From NCBI GenBank assembly GCA_001464035.1, contig LNEC01000004.1, positions 248,001 to 312,000 on the forward strand: 64,000 bases of DNA, given 5' to 3'. Below the pieces are notes generated by a model that worked only from the letters and a program-made list of their open reading frames with translations, did not search any database and was not told the DNA's origin. The position numbers and the translations under genes are program-made. This DNA comes from Bradyrhizobiaceae bacterium Ga0074131. Lineage in GTDB: Bacteria; Pseudomonadota; Alphaproteobacteria; Rhizobiales; Xanthobacteraceae. Positions 1-9,420 of the stretch are shown here, piece by piece (position 1 is the stretch's first letter; every line of letters begins with the position of its first letter).

Positions 1-3
1 GAA

Positions 4-32
4 ATGGATTGCTTCGCTGCGCTCGCAATGAC
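4..32. repeat. Interspersed REP-like repeat, copy 1
   Basis: A 29-base stretch whose reverse complement begins GTCATTGCGAGC and ends GAAGCAATCCAT. It matches the copy at 44224-44252 at 28 of 29 positions, in opposite orientation. Elements with this core are known as dispersed intergenic repeats in Bradyrhizobium-type genomes. It lies upstream of the EF-G-like gene, outside any convincing coding region. Confidence 0.7.
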
Positions 33-173
33 GGCTGACGGGCCGGTGCGCCGTCCCTGGGGACTCCACCATGCGCCGCAGCGACGTTTTTCCCGCTTGC
101 CAAAATGGCGAGACAGGGGGAGCATCCACCTGCCGACCCAATCACGGGCCGAGCTCCCAACAAGGAGGCGGCG

Positions 174-2222
174 ATGGGACAAGACGTCAGAAGTCCCCGA
201 GGCCCACGGTGCATTGCGCTGGTGGGCCCTTTCCAGAGCGGTAAAACCACACTTCTCGAAGCCATATTGGCGCGCACCGGCGCCATCCCGCGGGCCGGCA
301 GCGTCGATGCCGGAACCTCCGTCGGGGACGCCAGCCCCGAGGCCCGCCACCACAAGATGGGCACCGGCCTCACCGCCGCCACCACCAGTTTCATAGGCGA
401 GAGCTACACCTTCATCGATTGTCCCGGCTCGATCGAGTTCGCCCACGACATGCGCGCCGCGCTTCCGGCGGTCGACGCCGCGGTCGTGGTCTGCGAGGCG
501 GACGAGAAAAAGCTGCCGCAGCTGCAGATCATCCTGCGCGAACTCGAGGATCTCGGCATTCCGCGCTTCCTGTTTCTCAACAAGATCGACCGCGCCTCCA
601 AGCGCATCCGCGAAACGCTGGCGACCCTGCAGCCGGCGTCGCGGATTCCGCTGGTGCTGCGCCAGATTCCGATCTGGAACGGCGACCTCATCGCCGGCTT
701 CGTCGATCTGGCGCTGGAGCGCGCCTTCGTCTATCGCGAGCACAAGGCCTCCGAAGTGGTGGCGCTGGAGGGCGGCGATCTCGACCGCGAGAAGGAAGCC
801 CGCTTCTCGATGCTGGAAAAGCTCGCCGACCACGACGACGCGCTGATGGAGCAGCTGCTCGAGGACATTGCGCCGCCGCGCGATGCGGTGTTCGACGATC
901 TCGCCCGCGAATTGCGCGAAGGCCTGATCTGTCCGGTGCTGCTGGGGTCGGCGATCCGCGAGAACGGCGTGCTGCGGCTGATGAAGGCGCTGCGGCATGA
1001 AGCGCCCGACGTGACCGCAACCGCCAAGCGGCTCGGCGCGTCGTCGCAAAAGGATGCGCTGGCCTATGTGTTCAAGACCCTGCATCTGCAGCACGGCGGC
1101 AAGCTGTCGCTGACGCGTCTGCTCGCCGGCCGCCTCGACGACGGCGCCACGCTGCACTCGTCGTCGGGCGAGCACGGCAGGGTGTCGGGAATTCTTTCGG
1201 TAGGCGGTACGCATGACAGCAAACGTCCCGCCGCCGAGGCCGGCGAGACGGTCGCGCTCGGCAAGCTGGACAGCATCAAGACCGGCGATACGGTATCGAG
1301 CGGCAAGACCGCGCCGAAGGCGCTGCTCGGCGTCGAGCCGACGCCGCCGGTGCTGGCGATGTCGCTGTCCGCGGTCGACCGCAAGGACGACGTCAAGCTC
1401 GGCCAGGCGCTGCTGCGCCTGATCGAGGAGGACCCCTCGCTGAGCATCGTCCAGAACCCGCGCACCCACGATACGGTGTTGTGGGGTCAGGGCGAAATGC
1501 ATCTGCGGGTGGCGCTGGAGCGCCTCAAGGATCGGTTCGGCGTCAACGTCAAATCGCAGCCGCCCTCGATCGGCTATCAGGAGACCATCCGCAAATCGAT
1601 CACCCAGCGCGGCCGGCACAAGAAGCAGTCCGGCGGCCACGGCCAGTTCGGCGACGTGGTGCTGGAGGTCAAGCCGATGCCGCGCGGCGGCGGCTTCGAG
1701 TTTCACGAAAGGGTGGTCGGCGGCGCGGTGCCGAAAAACTACATCGGCGCGGTGGAAGAGGGCGTGGTCGACGGGCTGCAGCGCGGGCCGCTCGGCTTTC
1801 CCGTGATCGACGTGCAGGTGACGCTGACCGACGGCTCCTACCACAGCGTCGACTCCTCGGACCTCGCCTTCCGCACCGCGGCGCGGATCGGGGTTTCCGA
1901 AGCGCTGCCGCAATGCGCGCCGGTGCTGCTGGAGCCGATCCATGTGGTCGAGATCGTCTGTCCGACCGAGGCCACCGCCAAGATCAACGCGATTCTTTCA
2001 GGGCGGCGCGGGCAGATTCTCGGCTTCGACACCCGCGAGGGCTGGCCGGGATGGGACCGGGTCCGCGCCATGATGCCGGAAGCCGAGATCGGCGAGCTGA
2101 TCGTGGAGCTGCGCTCGGCGACGGCGGGCGCTGGCAGCTTTACGCGGGCTTTCGACCGCATGGCCGAGGTCACCGGCCGCGCCGCCGACCAGATCATCGC
2201 CGCGCACAGCGTCGCGGCGTAA
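174..2222 (+). CDS. Elongation factor G-like translational GTPase
   Basis: A 682-aa translational GTPase of the EF-G/FusA superfamily, expected to act on the ribosome or in a ribosome-linked stress role in the cytosol. The GTPase motifs are visible: P-loop GPFQSGKT (residues 18-25), DCPG (82-85), NKID (136-139) and a GSA-type G5 motif. Domains II, IV and V typical of EF-G follow. The switch I region lacks the usual RGITI signature (HHKMGTGLTAATTSF instead), which marks the divergent second EF-G class rather than housekeeping FusA. The ATG at 174 is chosen over the one at 105 because a strong AAGGAGG site sits 6 bases upstream of it. The gene stands alone here, not in an rpsL-rpsG-fusA-tuf operon. 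Confidence 0.85.
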   Translation: MGQDVRSPRGPRCIALVGPFQSGKTTLLEAILARTGAIPRAGSVDAGTSVGDASPEARHHKMGTGLTAATTSFIGESYTFIDCPGSIEFAHDMRAALPAVDAAVVVCEADEKKLPQLQIILRELEDLGIPRFLFLNKIDRASKRIRETLATLQPASRIPLVLRQIPIWNGDLIAGFVDLALERAFVYREHKASEVVALEGGDLDREKEARFSMLEKLADHDDALMEQLLEDIAPPRDAVFDDLARELREGLICPVLLGSAIRENGVLRLMKALRHEAPDVTATAKRLGASSQKDALAYVFKTLHLQHGGKLSLTRLLAGRLDDGATLHSSSGEHGRVSGILSVGGTHDSKRPAAEAGETVALGKLDSIKTGDTVSSGKTAPKALLGVEPTPPVLAMSLSAVDRKDDVKLGQALLRLIEEDPSLSIVQNPRTHDTVLWGQGEMHLRVALERLKDRFGVNVKSQPPSIGYQETIRKSITQRGRHKKQSGGHGQFGDVVLEVKPMPRGGGFEFHERVVGGAVPKNYIGAVEEGVVDGLQRGPLGFPVIDVQVTLTDGSYHSVDSSDLAFRTAARIGVSEALPQCAPVLLEPIHVVEIVCPTEATAKINAILSGRRGQILGFDTREGWPGWDRVRAMMPEAEIGELIVELRSATAGAGSFTRAFDRMAEVTGRAADQIIAAHSVAA

Positions 2223-2290
2223 AGCGACGGCATTGACAGCGCCGCCGGCTTGCCTGATCTCACTGGCGGCGCCCGCTTTCGGGCGCCGGC

Positions 2291-3145
2291 ATGGGATCGA
2301 CGATGACAGCCGTAACAAGACCTCCCGCCGCGTGCCTGATCGGATGGCCGGCGGCGCATTCGCGCTCGCCGCTGATCCATCATTACTGGCTGCGCACTTT
2401 GGGCATCGCGGGCGGCTACGTCATCGAAGCGGTGCCGCCCGACGAGTTCAAGGATTTCGTGTTCCGGCTGTCGCTGCGCGGGTTCGTCGGCGCCAACGTC
2501 ACCCTGCCGCACAAGGAGCGCGCGCTGGCGCTGTCGAAGCCGGACGCGCGCGCCCGCGCCGTCGGCGCGGCCAATACGCTTTGGTACGAAGGCGGCGAAC
2601 TGCGCTCGACCAACACCGACATCGAAGGCTTCATCAACAACCTCGACGCCTGCGCGCCCGGATGGGACCGCGTCGAGGACGCGCTGGTGCTGGGGGCCGG
2701 CGGCTCGGCGCGCGCGGTGGTGTTCGGACTGATCGAGCGCGGCATCAAGCGGGTGCATCTCGCCAACCGCACCCCCGAGCGGGCGCGGGCGCTGGCCGAA
2801 CGGTTTGGCGCCGATGTGCATCCCGTCGCGTGGGAGACCATTGCAGACGTGCTGCCGCGCGCGGGCCTGCTGGTGAATACCACGTCGCTCGGCATGCATG
2901 GCCAGCCGGCGCTTCAGATCGACGTCGGCCTGTTGCCGCCGCACGCCGTGGTCGCCGACCTCGTCTATGTGCCGCTGCAGACGCCATTGCTGGCCGCGGC
3001 GCGGGCGCGCGGACTGCAGGTCGCCGACGGGCTCGGCATGTTGCTGCACCAGGCGGTACGTGGATTTGAACTGTGGTTCGGGCAGCGTCCGCAAGTCACC
3101 GCCGAGCTTCGTGCGCTGGTCGAGGCCGATCTCGCAAAAGCCTGA
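2291..3145 (+). CDS. aroE: Shikimate dehydrogenase (AroE)
   Basis: A 284-aa cytosolic enzyme that reduces 3-dehydroshikimate to shikimate with NADPH in aromatic amino acid synthesis. The substrate pocket motif SRSPLIH (residues 24-30), the catalytic Lys in NVTLPHK (K75) and the Asp of NTDIEGF (D110) are present. A dinucleotide-binding GAGGSA loop lies at 135-140, followed by NRT, NTTSLGM and the C-terminal GLGMLLHQA segment. Length is normal for the family. An in-frame ATG 12 bases downstream (2303) is an alternative start; neither has an obvious ribosome-binding site. It follows the EF-G-like gene by about 70 bases on the same strand. Confidence 0.93.
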   Translation: MGSTMTAVTRPPAACLIGWPAAHSRSPLIHHYWLRTLGIAGGYVIEAVPPDEFKDFVFRLSLRGFVGANVTLPHKERALALSKPDARARAVGAANTLWYEGGELRSTNTDIEGFINNLDACAPGWDRVEDALVLGAGGSARAVVFGLIERGIKRVHLANRTPERARALAERFGADVHPVAWETIADVLPRAGLLVNTTSLGMHGQPALQIDVGLLPPHAVVADLVYVPLQTPLLAAARARGLQVADGLGMLLHQAVRGFELWFGQRPQVTAELRALVEADLAKA

Positions 3146-3155
3146 GCGTCGACGG

Positions 3156-4292
3156 CTAGATCGCCAGCACGTGATCGTCGATTTCGGCGATGGTGTTGAC
3201 GCCGCACAGTCCCATGGTGACGCTGAGTTCGTTGCGGAGAATGTCGATTGCCTTCTCGACGCCGGGGCCGCCGAAGGCGCCGAGGCCGTGAATATACGCG
3301 CGGCCGATCATGCAGGACTTGGCGCCGAGCGCGAGCGCGCGCATCACGTCCTGGCCGGAACGGATGCCGCCGTCGAACATGATCTCGATCTGCGAGCCGA
3401 CGACGTCGACGATCTCGGGCAATACTTCGATCGACGACGGCGCGCCGTCGAGCTGGCGGCCGCCATGGTTCGAGACCACCAGTGCCTGCGCGCCGGTCTT
3501 CGCTGCTATCTCGGCGTCCTCGACGTCGAGAATGCCCTTCAGGATCAGCTTGCCGGGCCAGATGCTGCGGATCCACTCGATGTCTTTCCAGTTCAGCGAG
3601 GTGTCGAACTGGGTCGCGATCCAGGTCCCCAGCGCCGTGATGTCGTCGGTGCCCTTGAGATGGCCGACCAGATTTCCGAACGTGCGGCGCTTGCCGCGCA
3701 GCACGCCGGCGACCCAGGCCGGCTTGCTGGCGAAATCGATCAGCTTCGACAACGACCATTCCGGCGGCACCGTCATGCCGTTCTTGATGTCGGCATGGCG
3801 CTGCCCGATCACCTGCAGATCGACGGTCAGCACCAGCGCGCTGCATTTCGCCGCGATCGCGCGCTCGATCAGCGCCTTGATGAAGCCGCGGTCCTTCATG
3901 ACATAGAGCTGAAACCAGAACGGCTTGTCGACGTTGGATGCGACGTCCTCGATCGAGCAGATCGACATCGTGCTCAATGTGTAGGGAATCCCGGCGGCCT
4001 GCGCGGCGCGGCAGGCGTGGATTTCGCCGTCGCCATATTGCATGCCGGTCAGCCCGACCGGCGCCAGGATCAACGGCATCGCGGCGGGCTCGCCGAGAAT
4101 CGTGGTGGTAAGGTCGCGCTTCGACACATCGACCAGGATGCGCTGGCGGAACTTGATCGCCTGCAGGTCGTCGACGTTGGCGCGCAGCGTGTCCTCCGAA
4201 TAGGAGCCGCGATCGGCGTAGTCGAAAAACGCCTTCGGCACTTTGCGCATATGGACCTGACGCAGATCCTCGATGCAGGTGATGTGTTTCAT
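3156..4292 (-). CDS. lldD: FMN-dependent alpha-hydroxy-acid (L-lactate type) dehydrogenase
   Basis: A 378-aa member of the glycolate oxidase/flavocytochrome b2 family, which oxidises L-2-hydroxy acids such as L-lactate with FMN and passes electrons to the membrane chain or oxygen. The SNHGGRQLDG signature with the catalytic base His276 is intact, followed by FDGGIRSG and the FMN-phosphate loop GRAYIHGLGA. It covers the whole (beta/alpha)8 barrel and starts directly with the family N-terminus. It converges on aroE with only 10 bases between the stops, so the two are not co-transcribed. A second family member lies at 29796-31028. The exact substrate cannot be read from sequence. Confidence 0.87.
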   Translation of the reverse strand: MKHITCIEDLRQVHMRKVPKAFFDYADRGSYSEDTLRANVDDLQAIKFRQRILVDVSKRDLTTTILGEPAAMPLILAPVGLTGMQYGDGEIHACRAAQAAGIPYTLSTMSICSIEDVASNVDKPFWFQLYVMKDRGFIKALIERAIAAKCSALVLTVDLQVIGQRHADIKNGMTVPPEWSLSKLIDFASKPAWVAGVLRGKRRTFGNLVGHLKGTDDITALGTWIATQFDTSLNWKDIEWIRSIWPGKLILKGILDVEDAEIAAKTGAQALVVSNHGGRQLDGAPSSIEVLPEIVDVVGSQIEIMFDGGIRSGQDVMRALALGAKSCMIGRAYIHGLGAFGGPGVEKAIDILRNELSVTMGLCGVNTIAEIDDHVLAI

Positions 4293-4339
4293 ATGCGTTC
4301 CCGGCCCTCCTTGTATTGTCGCTTTGACGGATCATCTAG

Positions 4340-4567
<228 letters not shown>

Positions 4568-4716
4568 CATGACCTCCGGCAAGGTTGGGTGGCCGAGTAT
4601 TCCAGTATTAACAATGTCTTATGACCTGAATCCCGGATCGGTTGCCGGTAATGATTCATCATATTTTTTGAAGTCATTTTAGCGCCACAGGCAGTATAAC
4701 CCCCTGCACGCCACAT

Positions 4717-4744
4717 AGGCGGGCGTTCACACAGGCGGGCGTTC
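4717..4744. repeat. Short direct repeat upstream of glmM
   Basis: The 12-base unit AGGCGGGCGTTC occurs twice (4717-4728 and 4733-4744), separated by four bases, about 50 bases before the glmM start. It may be a chance duplication or part of the 5' leader. No protein-coding role is apparent. Confidence 0.45.
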
Positions 4745-4794
4745 GCGGTTTCTCGCCGGATGGTTCGAGAGGCCGCGGCGATGCTGGGGGTCAC

Positions 4795-6141
4795 ATGAGC
4801 CGCAAATATTTCGGGACGGACGGGATTCGGGGCCGTGCCAACGGTCTGATCACGCCGGAGCTGGCGCTCAAGGTCGGGCAGGCCGCCGGCCTGGTATTTC
4901 AGCGCGGCGAACATCGCCACCGCGTCGTGATCGGCAAGGACACGCGCTTGTCCGGCTACATGATCGAATACGCCATGGTGGCTGGCTTTACCTCCGTCGG
5001 CATGGATGTGCTGCTGCTCGGCCCGATGCCGACGCCGGCGGTGGCGATGCTGACCAAGTCGATGCGCGCCGATCTCGGGGTCATGATCTCGGCCTCGCAC
5101 AATCTGTTCGAGGACAACGGCATCAAGCTGTTCGGCCCGCAGGGTTTCAAGCTTTCGGACGATGTCGAAAAGCAGATCGAGCAGCTGCTTGACGAGTCGC
5201 TGGACAAGAAACTGGCTCAGAGCGCCAGCCTGGGACGCGCCCGCCGCATCGACGGCGTCCACGACCGCTACATCGAATTCGCCAAGCGCACCCTGCCGCG
5301 CGATCTCAGCCTCGACGGCCTGCGCGTGGTGGTCGATTGCGCCAATGGAGCCGCCTACAAGGTGGTGCCGGAAGCGCTGTGGGAACTCGGCGCCGACGTG
5401 ATTTCCATTGGCGTCGATCCCGACGGCTTCAACATCAACAAGGAATGCGGTTCGACCTCGCCGGAAGCGCTGAGCCGCAAGGTGCGCGAGATGCGCGCCG
5501 ACATCGGCATCGCCCTTGACGGCGACGCCGACCGCGTCATCCTGGTCGACGAGCGCGGGCATCTGGTCGATGGCGACCAGCTGCTCGCGGTGATCGCGCA
5601 GAGCTGGAAGGAAGACGGCCGGCTCGCCAAGCCCGGTATCGTCGCCACCGTGATGTCGAATCTCGGGTTGGAGCGTTTCCTCGATAGCCAGGGCATCGAG
5701 CTGATCCGCACGCCGGTCGGCGACCGCTATGTGCTGGAGCAGATGCTGGGGCGCGGCTACAATGTCGGCGGCGAACCTTCCGGTCATATCATCCTGTCGG
5801 ACTATGCCACGACAGGCGACGGCTTCGTCGCCGCGTTGCAGGTGCTGGCGGTGGTGCAGAAGCTTCGCCGGCCGGTATCGGAGGTCTGTCACCGCTTCGA
5901 TCCGCTGCCGCAGATCCTGAAAAACGTGCGCTACCGCAGCGGCAAGCCGCTCGACGACGCCGACGTCAAATCCGCCATCGATGCCGGCGAGAAACGGCTC
6001 AACGGCCACGGCAGGCTGCTGGTACGCTCTTCCGGCACCGAGCCCGTGATCCGGGTGATGGGGGAGGGCGACGACCGCATCCTGGTCGAGGAAGTGGTTG
6101 ATCATATCGTGTCCGCGCTCGGGCACGCCGCGGCCGCCTGA
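4795..6141 (+). CDS. glmM: Phosphoglucosamine mutase (GlmM)
   Basis: A 448-aa cytosolic enzyme that interconverts glucosamine-6-phosphate and glucosamine-1-phosphate on the route to UDP-GlcNAc for peptidoglycan and LPS. All four phosphohexomutase motifs are visible: the phosphoserine loop ISASHN (Ser101), the metal-binding DGDADR near residue 243, the sugar-specificity loop GGEPSGH and the phosphate-binding [12 protein letters not shown] near the C-terminus. The length is standard. The gene is alone on its strand here; the folP or ftsH neighbour common in other bacteria is absent. The ATG at 4795 gives the family-typical [13 protein letters not shown] start. Confidence 0.96.
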   Translation: MSRKYFGTDGIRGRANGLITPELALKVGQAAGLVFQRGEHRHRVVIGKDTRLSGYMIEYAMVAGFTSVGMDVLLLGPMPTPAVAMLTKSMRADLGVMISASHNLFEDNGIKLFGPQGFKLSDDVEKQIEQLLDESLDKKLAQSASLGRARRIDGVHDRYIEFAKRTLPRDLSLDGLRVVVDCANGAAYKVVPEALWELGADVISIGVDPDGFNINKECGSTSPEALSRKVREMRADIGIALDGDADRVILVDERGHLVDGDQLLAVIAQSWKEDGRLAKPGIVATVMSNLGLERFLDSQGIELIRTPVGDRYVLEQMLGRGYNVGGEPSGHIILSDYATTGDGFVAALQVLAVVQKLRRPVSEVCHRFDPLPQILKNVRYRSGKPLDDADVKSAIDAGEKRLNGHGRLLVRSSGTEPVIRVMGEGDDRILVEEVVDHIVSALGHAAAA

Positions 6142-6337
6142 GCGGGTTAGAGTCTGGCGCATGATCCTTGCGCCAAACCGCTCACACTTCGGCGGATCAT
6201 GCGCGCAGGTTCGGCCGCGGCATTTCGCCAATACCTCGTTATTGATTGTGGCGATCCCGCGATTCTTTGTTTCGCGCGCCGACTCGCACCGGCATGCCCG
6301 GCCGCGCGCAACGGATTATCAACCTTAATAATTAGGG

Positions 6338-6352
6338 TTAAGTGACGCTTAA
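6338..6352. promoter_or_regulatory. Candidate CtrA-binding box upstream of the first outer-membrane protein
   Basis: The sequence TTAA-GTGACGC-TTAA fits the alphaproteobacterial CtrA consensus TTAA-N7-TTAA exactly. It lies 82 bases upstream of the beta-barrel protein start at 6434, in a locally AT-rich part of a 292-base intergenic gap that otherwise shows no gene. Direct binding is inferred from the motif only. Confidence 0.5.
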
Positions 6353-6433
6353 GTATTTTGAGGCATCTTCCGACCGTGAGTTTTTGATGTGAGGCCTCCG
6401 TTGTCTGCCTCACCGGACAAAAGGGACGAAGCA

Positions 6434-7249
6434 ATGCGTAGCGTCAAGTTTCTCGTTGCCGCCGGAGCGGCATCACTGTTGTCGTCGGGAGCGTTTGCCG
6501 CCGACATGGCCATCATGCCGCCGCCGGCCTACGCGCCGCCCCCGATCGTCGAGGACTTCGGTGGTTGGTATCTGCGTGGCGACATCGGCTTCAGCAACCA
6601 GCGGGTCGACCGCCTGAACAATGCGCTCGACACCGTCGGCGCTCCCTCGTCGGTGCAACGTCTTAGTTTCAACACCGCCGGCATCTTCGGCCTCGGCGTC
6701 GGTTACAAGGTCAACAACTGGTTCCGCGCCGACGTCACCGGTGAGTATCGCGGCAATTCGCAATTCTTTGGAACGGATCACCTCACTTACGCGGGGCCTT
6801 CGTTCGGCGTCAACACGTATCACGCCACCAAGTCGGAATGGGTCGTTCTCGGCAACGCCTATGTTGATCTCGGCACCTGGTGGTGCGTGACTCCGTTCAT
6901 CGGCGCCGGCGTCGGCGGTGCGCGGGTCTCCATCGCCAATTTCACCGACGTCAATACGCCCACCTCGGGCGTAGCCTTCGGTGACAACGTGGCGAAATGG
7001 AATCTGGCCTGGGCGGTGCACGCCGGTGTCGCCTACAAGGTCACGCCGAACTTCACCGTCGAACTCGCCTATCGCTATCTCGACATGGGCGACGGCCTGA
7101 CCGGCGATCTCCGCACCTTCGACGGCGTCAACAACGTCAACAACCCGACGACGTTCAAGAACATCACCTCGCATGACCTCAAGCTCGGCGTACGCTGGGA
7201 TCTGAGCAACCCGCCAGCCTACGCGCCGCCGCTGATGCGCAAGGGCTGA
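6434..7249 (+). CDS. Outer-membrane beta-barrel protein (Omp25/Omp31-like)
   Basis: A 271-aa predicted outer-membrane barrel. A Sec signal peptide occupies about residues 1-22, ending in GAFA before ADM. A Pro-rich linker (PPPAYAPPP) follows, then FGGWYLRGDIGFSNQ, the usual first strand of alphaproteobacterial Omp25/Omp31-like porins. Alternating aromatic strands run to a C-terminal LKLGVRWDL segment, with PAYAPPL near the end mirroring the N-terminal linker. The ATG at 6434 is preferred over an in-frame upstream ATG because it starts the signal peptide and has a purine-rich GGGACGAAG upstream. It is followed by a strong terminator and a second barrel gene. Surface role likely; substrate unknown. 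Confidence 0.83.
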   Translation: MRSVKFLVAAGAASLLSSGAFAADMAIMPPPAYAPPPIVEDFGGWYLRGDIGFSNQRVDRLNNALDTVGAPSSVQRLSFNTAGIFGLGVGYKVNNWFRADVTGEYRGNSQFFGTDHLTYAGPSFGVNTYHATKSEWVVLGNAYVDLGTWWCVTPFIGAGVGGARVSIANFTDVNTPTSGVAFGDNVAKWNLAWAVHAGVAYKVTPNFTVELAYRYLDMGDGLTGDLRTFDGVNNVNNPTTFKNITSHDLKLGVRWDLSNPPAYAPPLMRKG

Positions 7250-7278
7250 TCGATCTTCCGATCGCTTCACTACTTCCT

Positions 7279-7308
7279 AACGGCGCGGAATCTTTCCGCG
7301 CCGTTTTG
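7279..7308 (+). terminator. Rho-independent terminator after the first outer-membrane protein
   Basis: A perfect 12-bp stem (7279-7290 paired with 7294-7305) with a 3-base TCT loop is followed by a short T-run (TTTTGCTTTG). It lies 30 bases after the stop at 7249 and separates the two barrel genes transcriptionally. Confidence 0.85.
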
Positions 7309-7456
7309 CTTTGCGCGATCCCTGATGAATCGCAGTCTTCGCCGGAGAAGCAGTTTTCGCCGGAGAACATGGGCGGCCGACGGCTCGCGACAACGATTGG
7401 TTAAGGTTAACGCGCGATGATCAGCGCCAAGGCATGGTGTTGGATGGAGCGTTACG

Positions 7457-8347
7457 ATGCGTAGATTCTTGCTGGCGGCGGTAATGTTCGGAACGGCCTC
7501 CGGCGCGCAAGCAGCCGACATGCCGGATTTCCTTCGCGGCAGCATCGCTGCGTCGCCGCCGCCCCTGAACCGCAACTGGGACGGCTGGTACGTCGGCGGC
7601 CAGGTCGGATACGAATCGGCGGAAATCGATTTCAGCCGCAGCGTCGTCTCGCTGACGAATTTCATCTTTCGCAACAGCACCCTTCAGGCACCGACCTCGG
7701 ATTGGTCGCTGCTGAACAAGAATCACGCGCAAGGCTCGAGCTTCGGCGCGTTCGTCGGCCGCAACTACCAGTGGGAAGATATCGTTTTCGGTTTCGAGGC
7801 CAACTACAGCTATTTCAACAACACCAAGAGCTCGTCGTCGAGCTCGATCGCGCTTGGCATCGTCAATCCGCCGGGCACCACGCCTCCGCCCGGCCACACC
7901 TACACCTACAACACGAGCATGACTGGCGCCGCCGCGCTGGAGGTCAAGGACGTGGTCACGTTGCGCGGCCGCGCCGGCTGGGCGACCAGCAATTTCCTGC
8001 CCTACGTCTTCGGCGGCGTTGCCGTCGGTCGTATGAATGTCGCCCGTTCGGTGTCGACCAACGTGGTCCTGAGGGATGACGAAGTGGTGACGACAGATAT
8101 CGGCGGCGTCATGACCACGTTCTCGCTGCCGCCGGTGTTTACGGCGATCCCGTCGCTTTCGCAGAGCAACAGCGAGCAACGAACCAACAGTTTCGTCGCT
8201 GGCTGGACCGGCGGGCTCGGCATGGAATACATGATGTGGGGCAATCTGTTCATGCGAGGGGAGTGGGAGTACATCAAGTTCCTGAAGGTCAAGGATACCG
8301 TGGTGACGTTGAACAGCGTGCGGTTGGGAATCGGCTACAAATTCTGA
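7457..8347 (+). CDS. Outer-membrane beta-barrel protein, second copy type
   Basis: A 296-aa predicted outer-membrane protein of the same broad barrel family as the preceding gene. Residues 1-20 form a signal peptide ending SGAQA-ADM, then a short Pro-rich spacer and WDGWYVGGQVGYESAEI. The body has beta-strand alternation with long Ser/Thr/Asn-rich loops and ends VRLGIGYKF, with the C-terminal Phe expected for BAM-dependent insertion. Sequence identity to the first barrel is low, so it is an ancient paralogue rather than a recent duplicate. Its upstream region holds TTAAGGTTAAC (from 7401), two TTAA half sites spaced too closely for a standard CtrA box. Confidence 0.82.
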   Translation: MRRFLLAAVMFGTASGAQAADMPDFLRGSIAASPPPLNRNWDGWYVGGQVGYESAEIDFSRSVVSLTNFIFRNSTLQAPTSDWSLLNKNHAQGSSFGAFVGRNYQWEDIVFGFEANYSYFNNTKSSSSSSIALGIVNPPGTTPPPGHTYTYNTSMTGAAALEVKDVVTLRGRAGWATSNFLPYVFGGVAVGRMNVARSVSTNVVLRDDEVVTTDIGGVMTTFSLPPVFTAIPSLSQSNSEQRTNSFVAGWTGGLGMEYMMWGNLFMRGEWEYIKFLKVKDTVVTLNSVRLGIGYKF

Positions 8348-8428
8348 CCTCGCGGCGCGCACCCCGGCTTGACAGCCAATGATGCGGCTGGTCCGATGCC
8401 GGCCCTTGTCCGGGAGCCCGCGCAAGCC

Positions 8429-9025
8429 ATGAAAATCTACGGCGATACCAATTCGGGCAATTGCCTGAAGGTGAAATGGGTCTGCGATCATCTGGCGCTG
8501 CCCTATGACTGGGTCAGCGTCGATACGCTCAAGGGTGAGACGCGCACCACGGAATTTCTCAAGCTCAATGGCGCGGGCCAGGTCCCGATTGTCGTGTTCG
8601 ACGACGGCCGCGTGCTGGCGCAGTCCAACGCCATCATCCGCTATCTCGCGCGCGGCAGCGATCTCATTCCCGCCGACGGCTTCGCTGCGGCGAAGATGGA
8701 TGAATGGCTGTTCTGGGAACAATACAGCCACGAGCCCTATATCGCGGTGTGCCGCTTCCAGATGGTCTATCTCGGCAAGCCGGCCTCGGACCTCGATCCC
8801 GACAAGATCAAGCGCGGCTATTTCGCGCTGGCGCGGATGGAGCATCAACTCGCTGCGACGCCGTTCCTGGTCGGCGACGCCTTCACGCTCGCCGACGTCG
8901 CGCTGCTGGCCTATACGCGGGTGGCGCATGAGGGCGGCTTCCATCTCGACGGCTACGGCTCGCTGCGACGCTGGATCAGCGAGGCAGAACGGTATCTGGG
9001 GTTGCCTCCGGCACGCGCAGCCTGA
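8429..9025 (+). CDS. Glutathione S-transferase family protein
   Basis: A 198-aa cytosolic GST-fold protein. The N-terminal thioredoxin-like domain begins MKIYGDTNSGNCLKVKW and carries the cis-Pro of GQVPIVVFDDG and the glutathione gamma-glutamyl-binding QSNAIIRYLA segment. The helical C-terminal domain includes FLVGDAFTLADVALLAY, the N-capping box of GST folds. A further-upstream in-frame start (8369) would add about 20 residues that do not fit the fold, so the ATG at 8429 is used. Electrophilic substrate unknown. It may share transcription with the preceding barrel gene, about 80 bases upstream, but no direct evidence shows this. Confidence 0.85.
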   Translation: MKIYGDTNSGNCLKVKWVCDHLALPYDWVSVDTLKGETRTTEFLKLNGAGQVPIVVFDDGRVLAQSNAIIRYLARGSDLIPADGFAAAKMDEWLFWEQYSHEPYIAVCRFQMVYLGKPASDLDPDKIKRGYFALARMEHQLAATPFLVGDAFTLADVALLAYTRVAHEGGFHLDGYGSLRRWISEAERYLGLPPARAA

Positions 9026-9150
9026 TCGAGGACGGCCCCGTCACCAAGCTTTGCGCAGCCCCGGCGATTTTCCATGGAAGCCTCGCCGCGGAACGAACTA
9101 TGGCATCGTAGCATATCTCTCCGGGCTCGGGCAGCTTGGGGATTGCGAAG

Positions 9151-9363
9151 ATGAAGACCTACGCGATTGTGAGGGTCGGCAACGAGTACGTGGTGCAGGC
9201 TGGCGAAAACAGTGTTCTGAGAATCTCTAGCCGGCGAAGAGCCGAGAAGCTGGTCACCAGCGCATCGGAGTTGTGGGATTTGCTGGCCCCGCCGATCGTG
9301 CCGGAATGCGGCGCCGAGCCATCCATCACGCCTGCAACCGAACCCGCGTCAGATCACCGCTGA
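9151..9363 (+). CDS. Small hypothetical protein (70 aa)
   Basis: A 70-residue ORF starting ATG at 9151; a TTG at 9136 in the same frame is less likely. The product begins MKTYAIVRVGNEYVVQAGE, a short beta-rich segment, followed by an Arg-rich helix (SSRRRAEKLV) and an acidic, Pro-rich tail. There is no signal peptide or membrane span. Codon use is like the neighbouring genes. It lies just upstream of the serC promoter and leader. The family is not recognised and no function is proposed. Confidence 0.55.
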   Translation: MKTYAIVRVGNEYVVQAGENSVLRISSRRRAEKLVTSASELWDLLAPPIVPECGAEPSITPATEPASDHR

Positions 9364-9377
9364 GCGCCCGAAACTTG

Positions 9378-9405
9378 CTTGACGATTCCGGGCCTTTCCC
9401 TTAAT
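9378..9405 (+). promoter_or_regulatory. Candidate housekeeping promoter for serC
   Basis: CTTGAC at 9378-9383 followed after 16 bases by CTTAAT at 9400-9405 resembles the rhizobial sigma-70-type consensus CTTGAC-N17-CTATAT. It sits just ahead of the two-hairpin leader of serC, which fits a transcript starting near 9412. Confidence 0.45.
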
Positions 9406-9420
9406 GACCGCGGCGGGACA

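Noticed and set aside
1838..3094. Long minus-strand open frame across the EF-G end and aroE
   Set aside because: Antisense to two clear genes; composition is that of a shadow and it has no family features.
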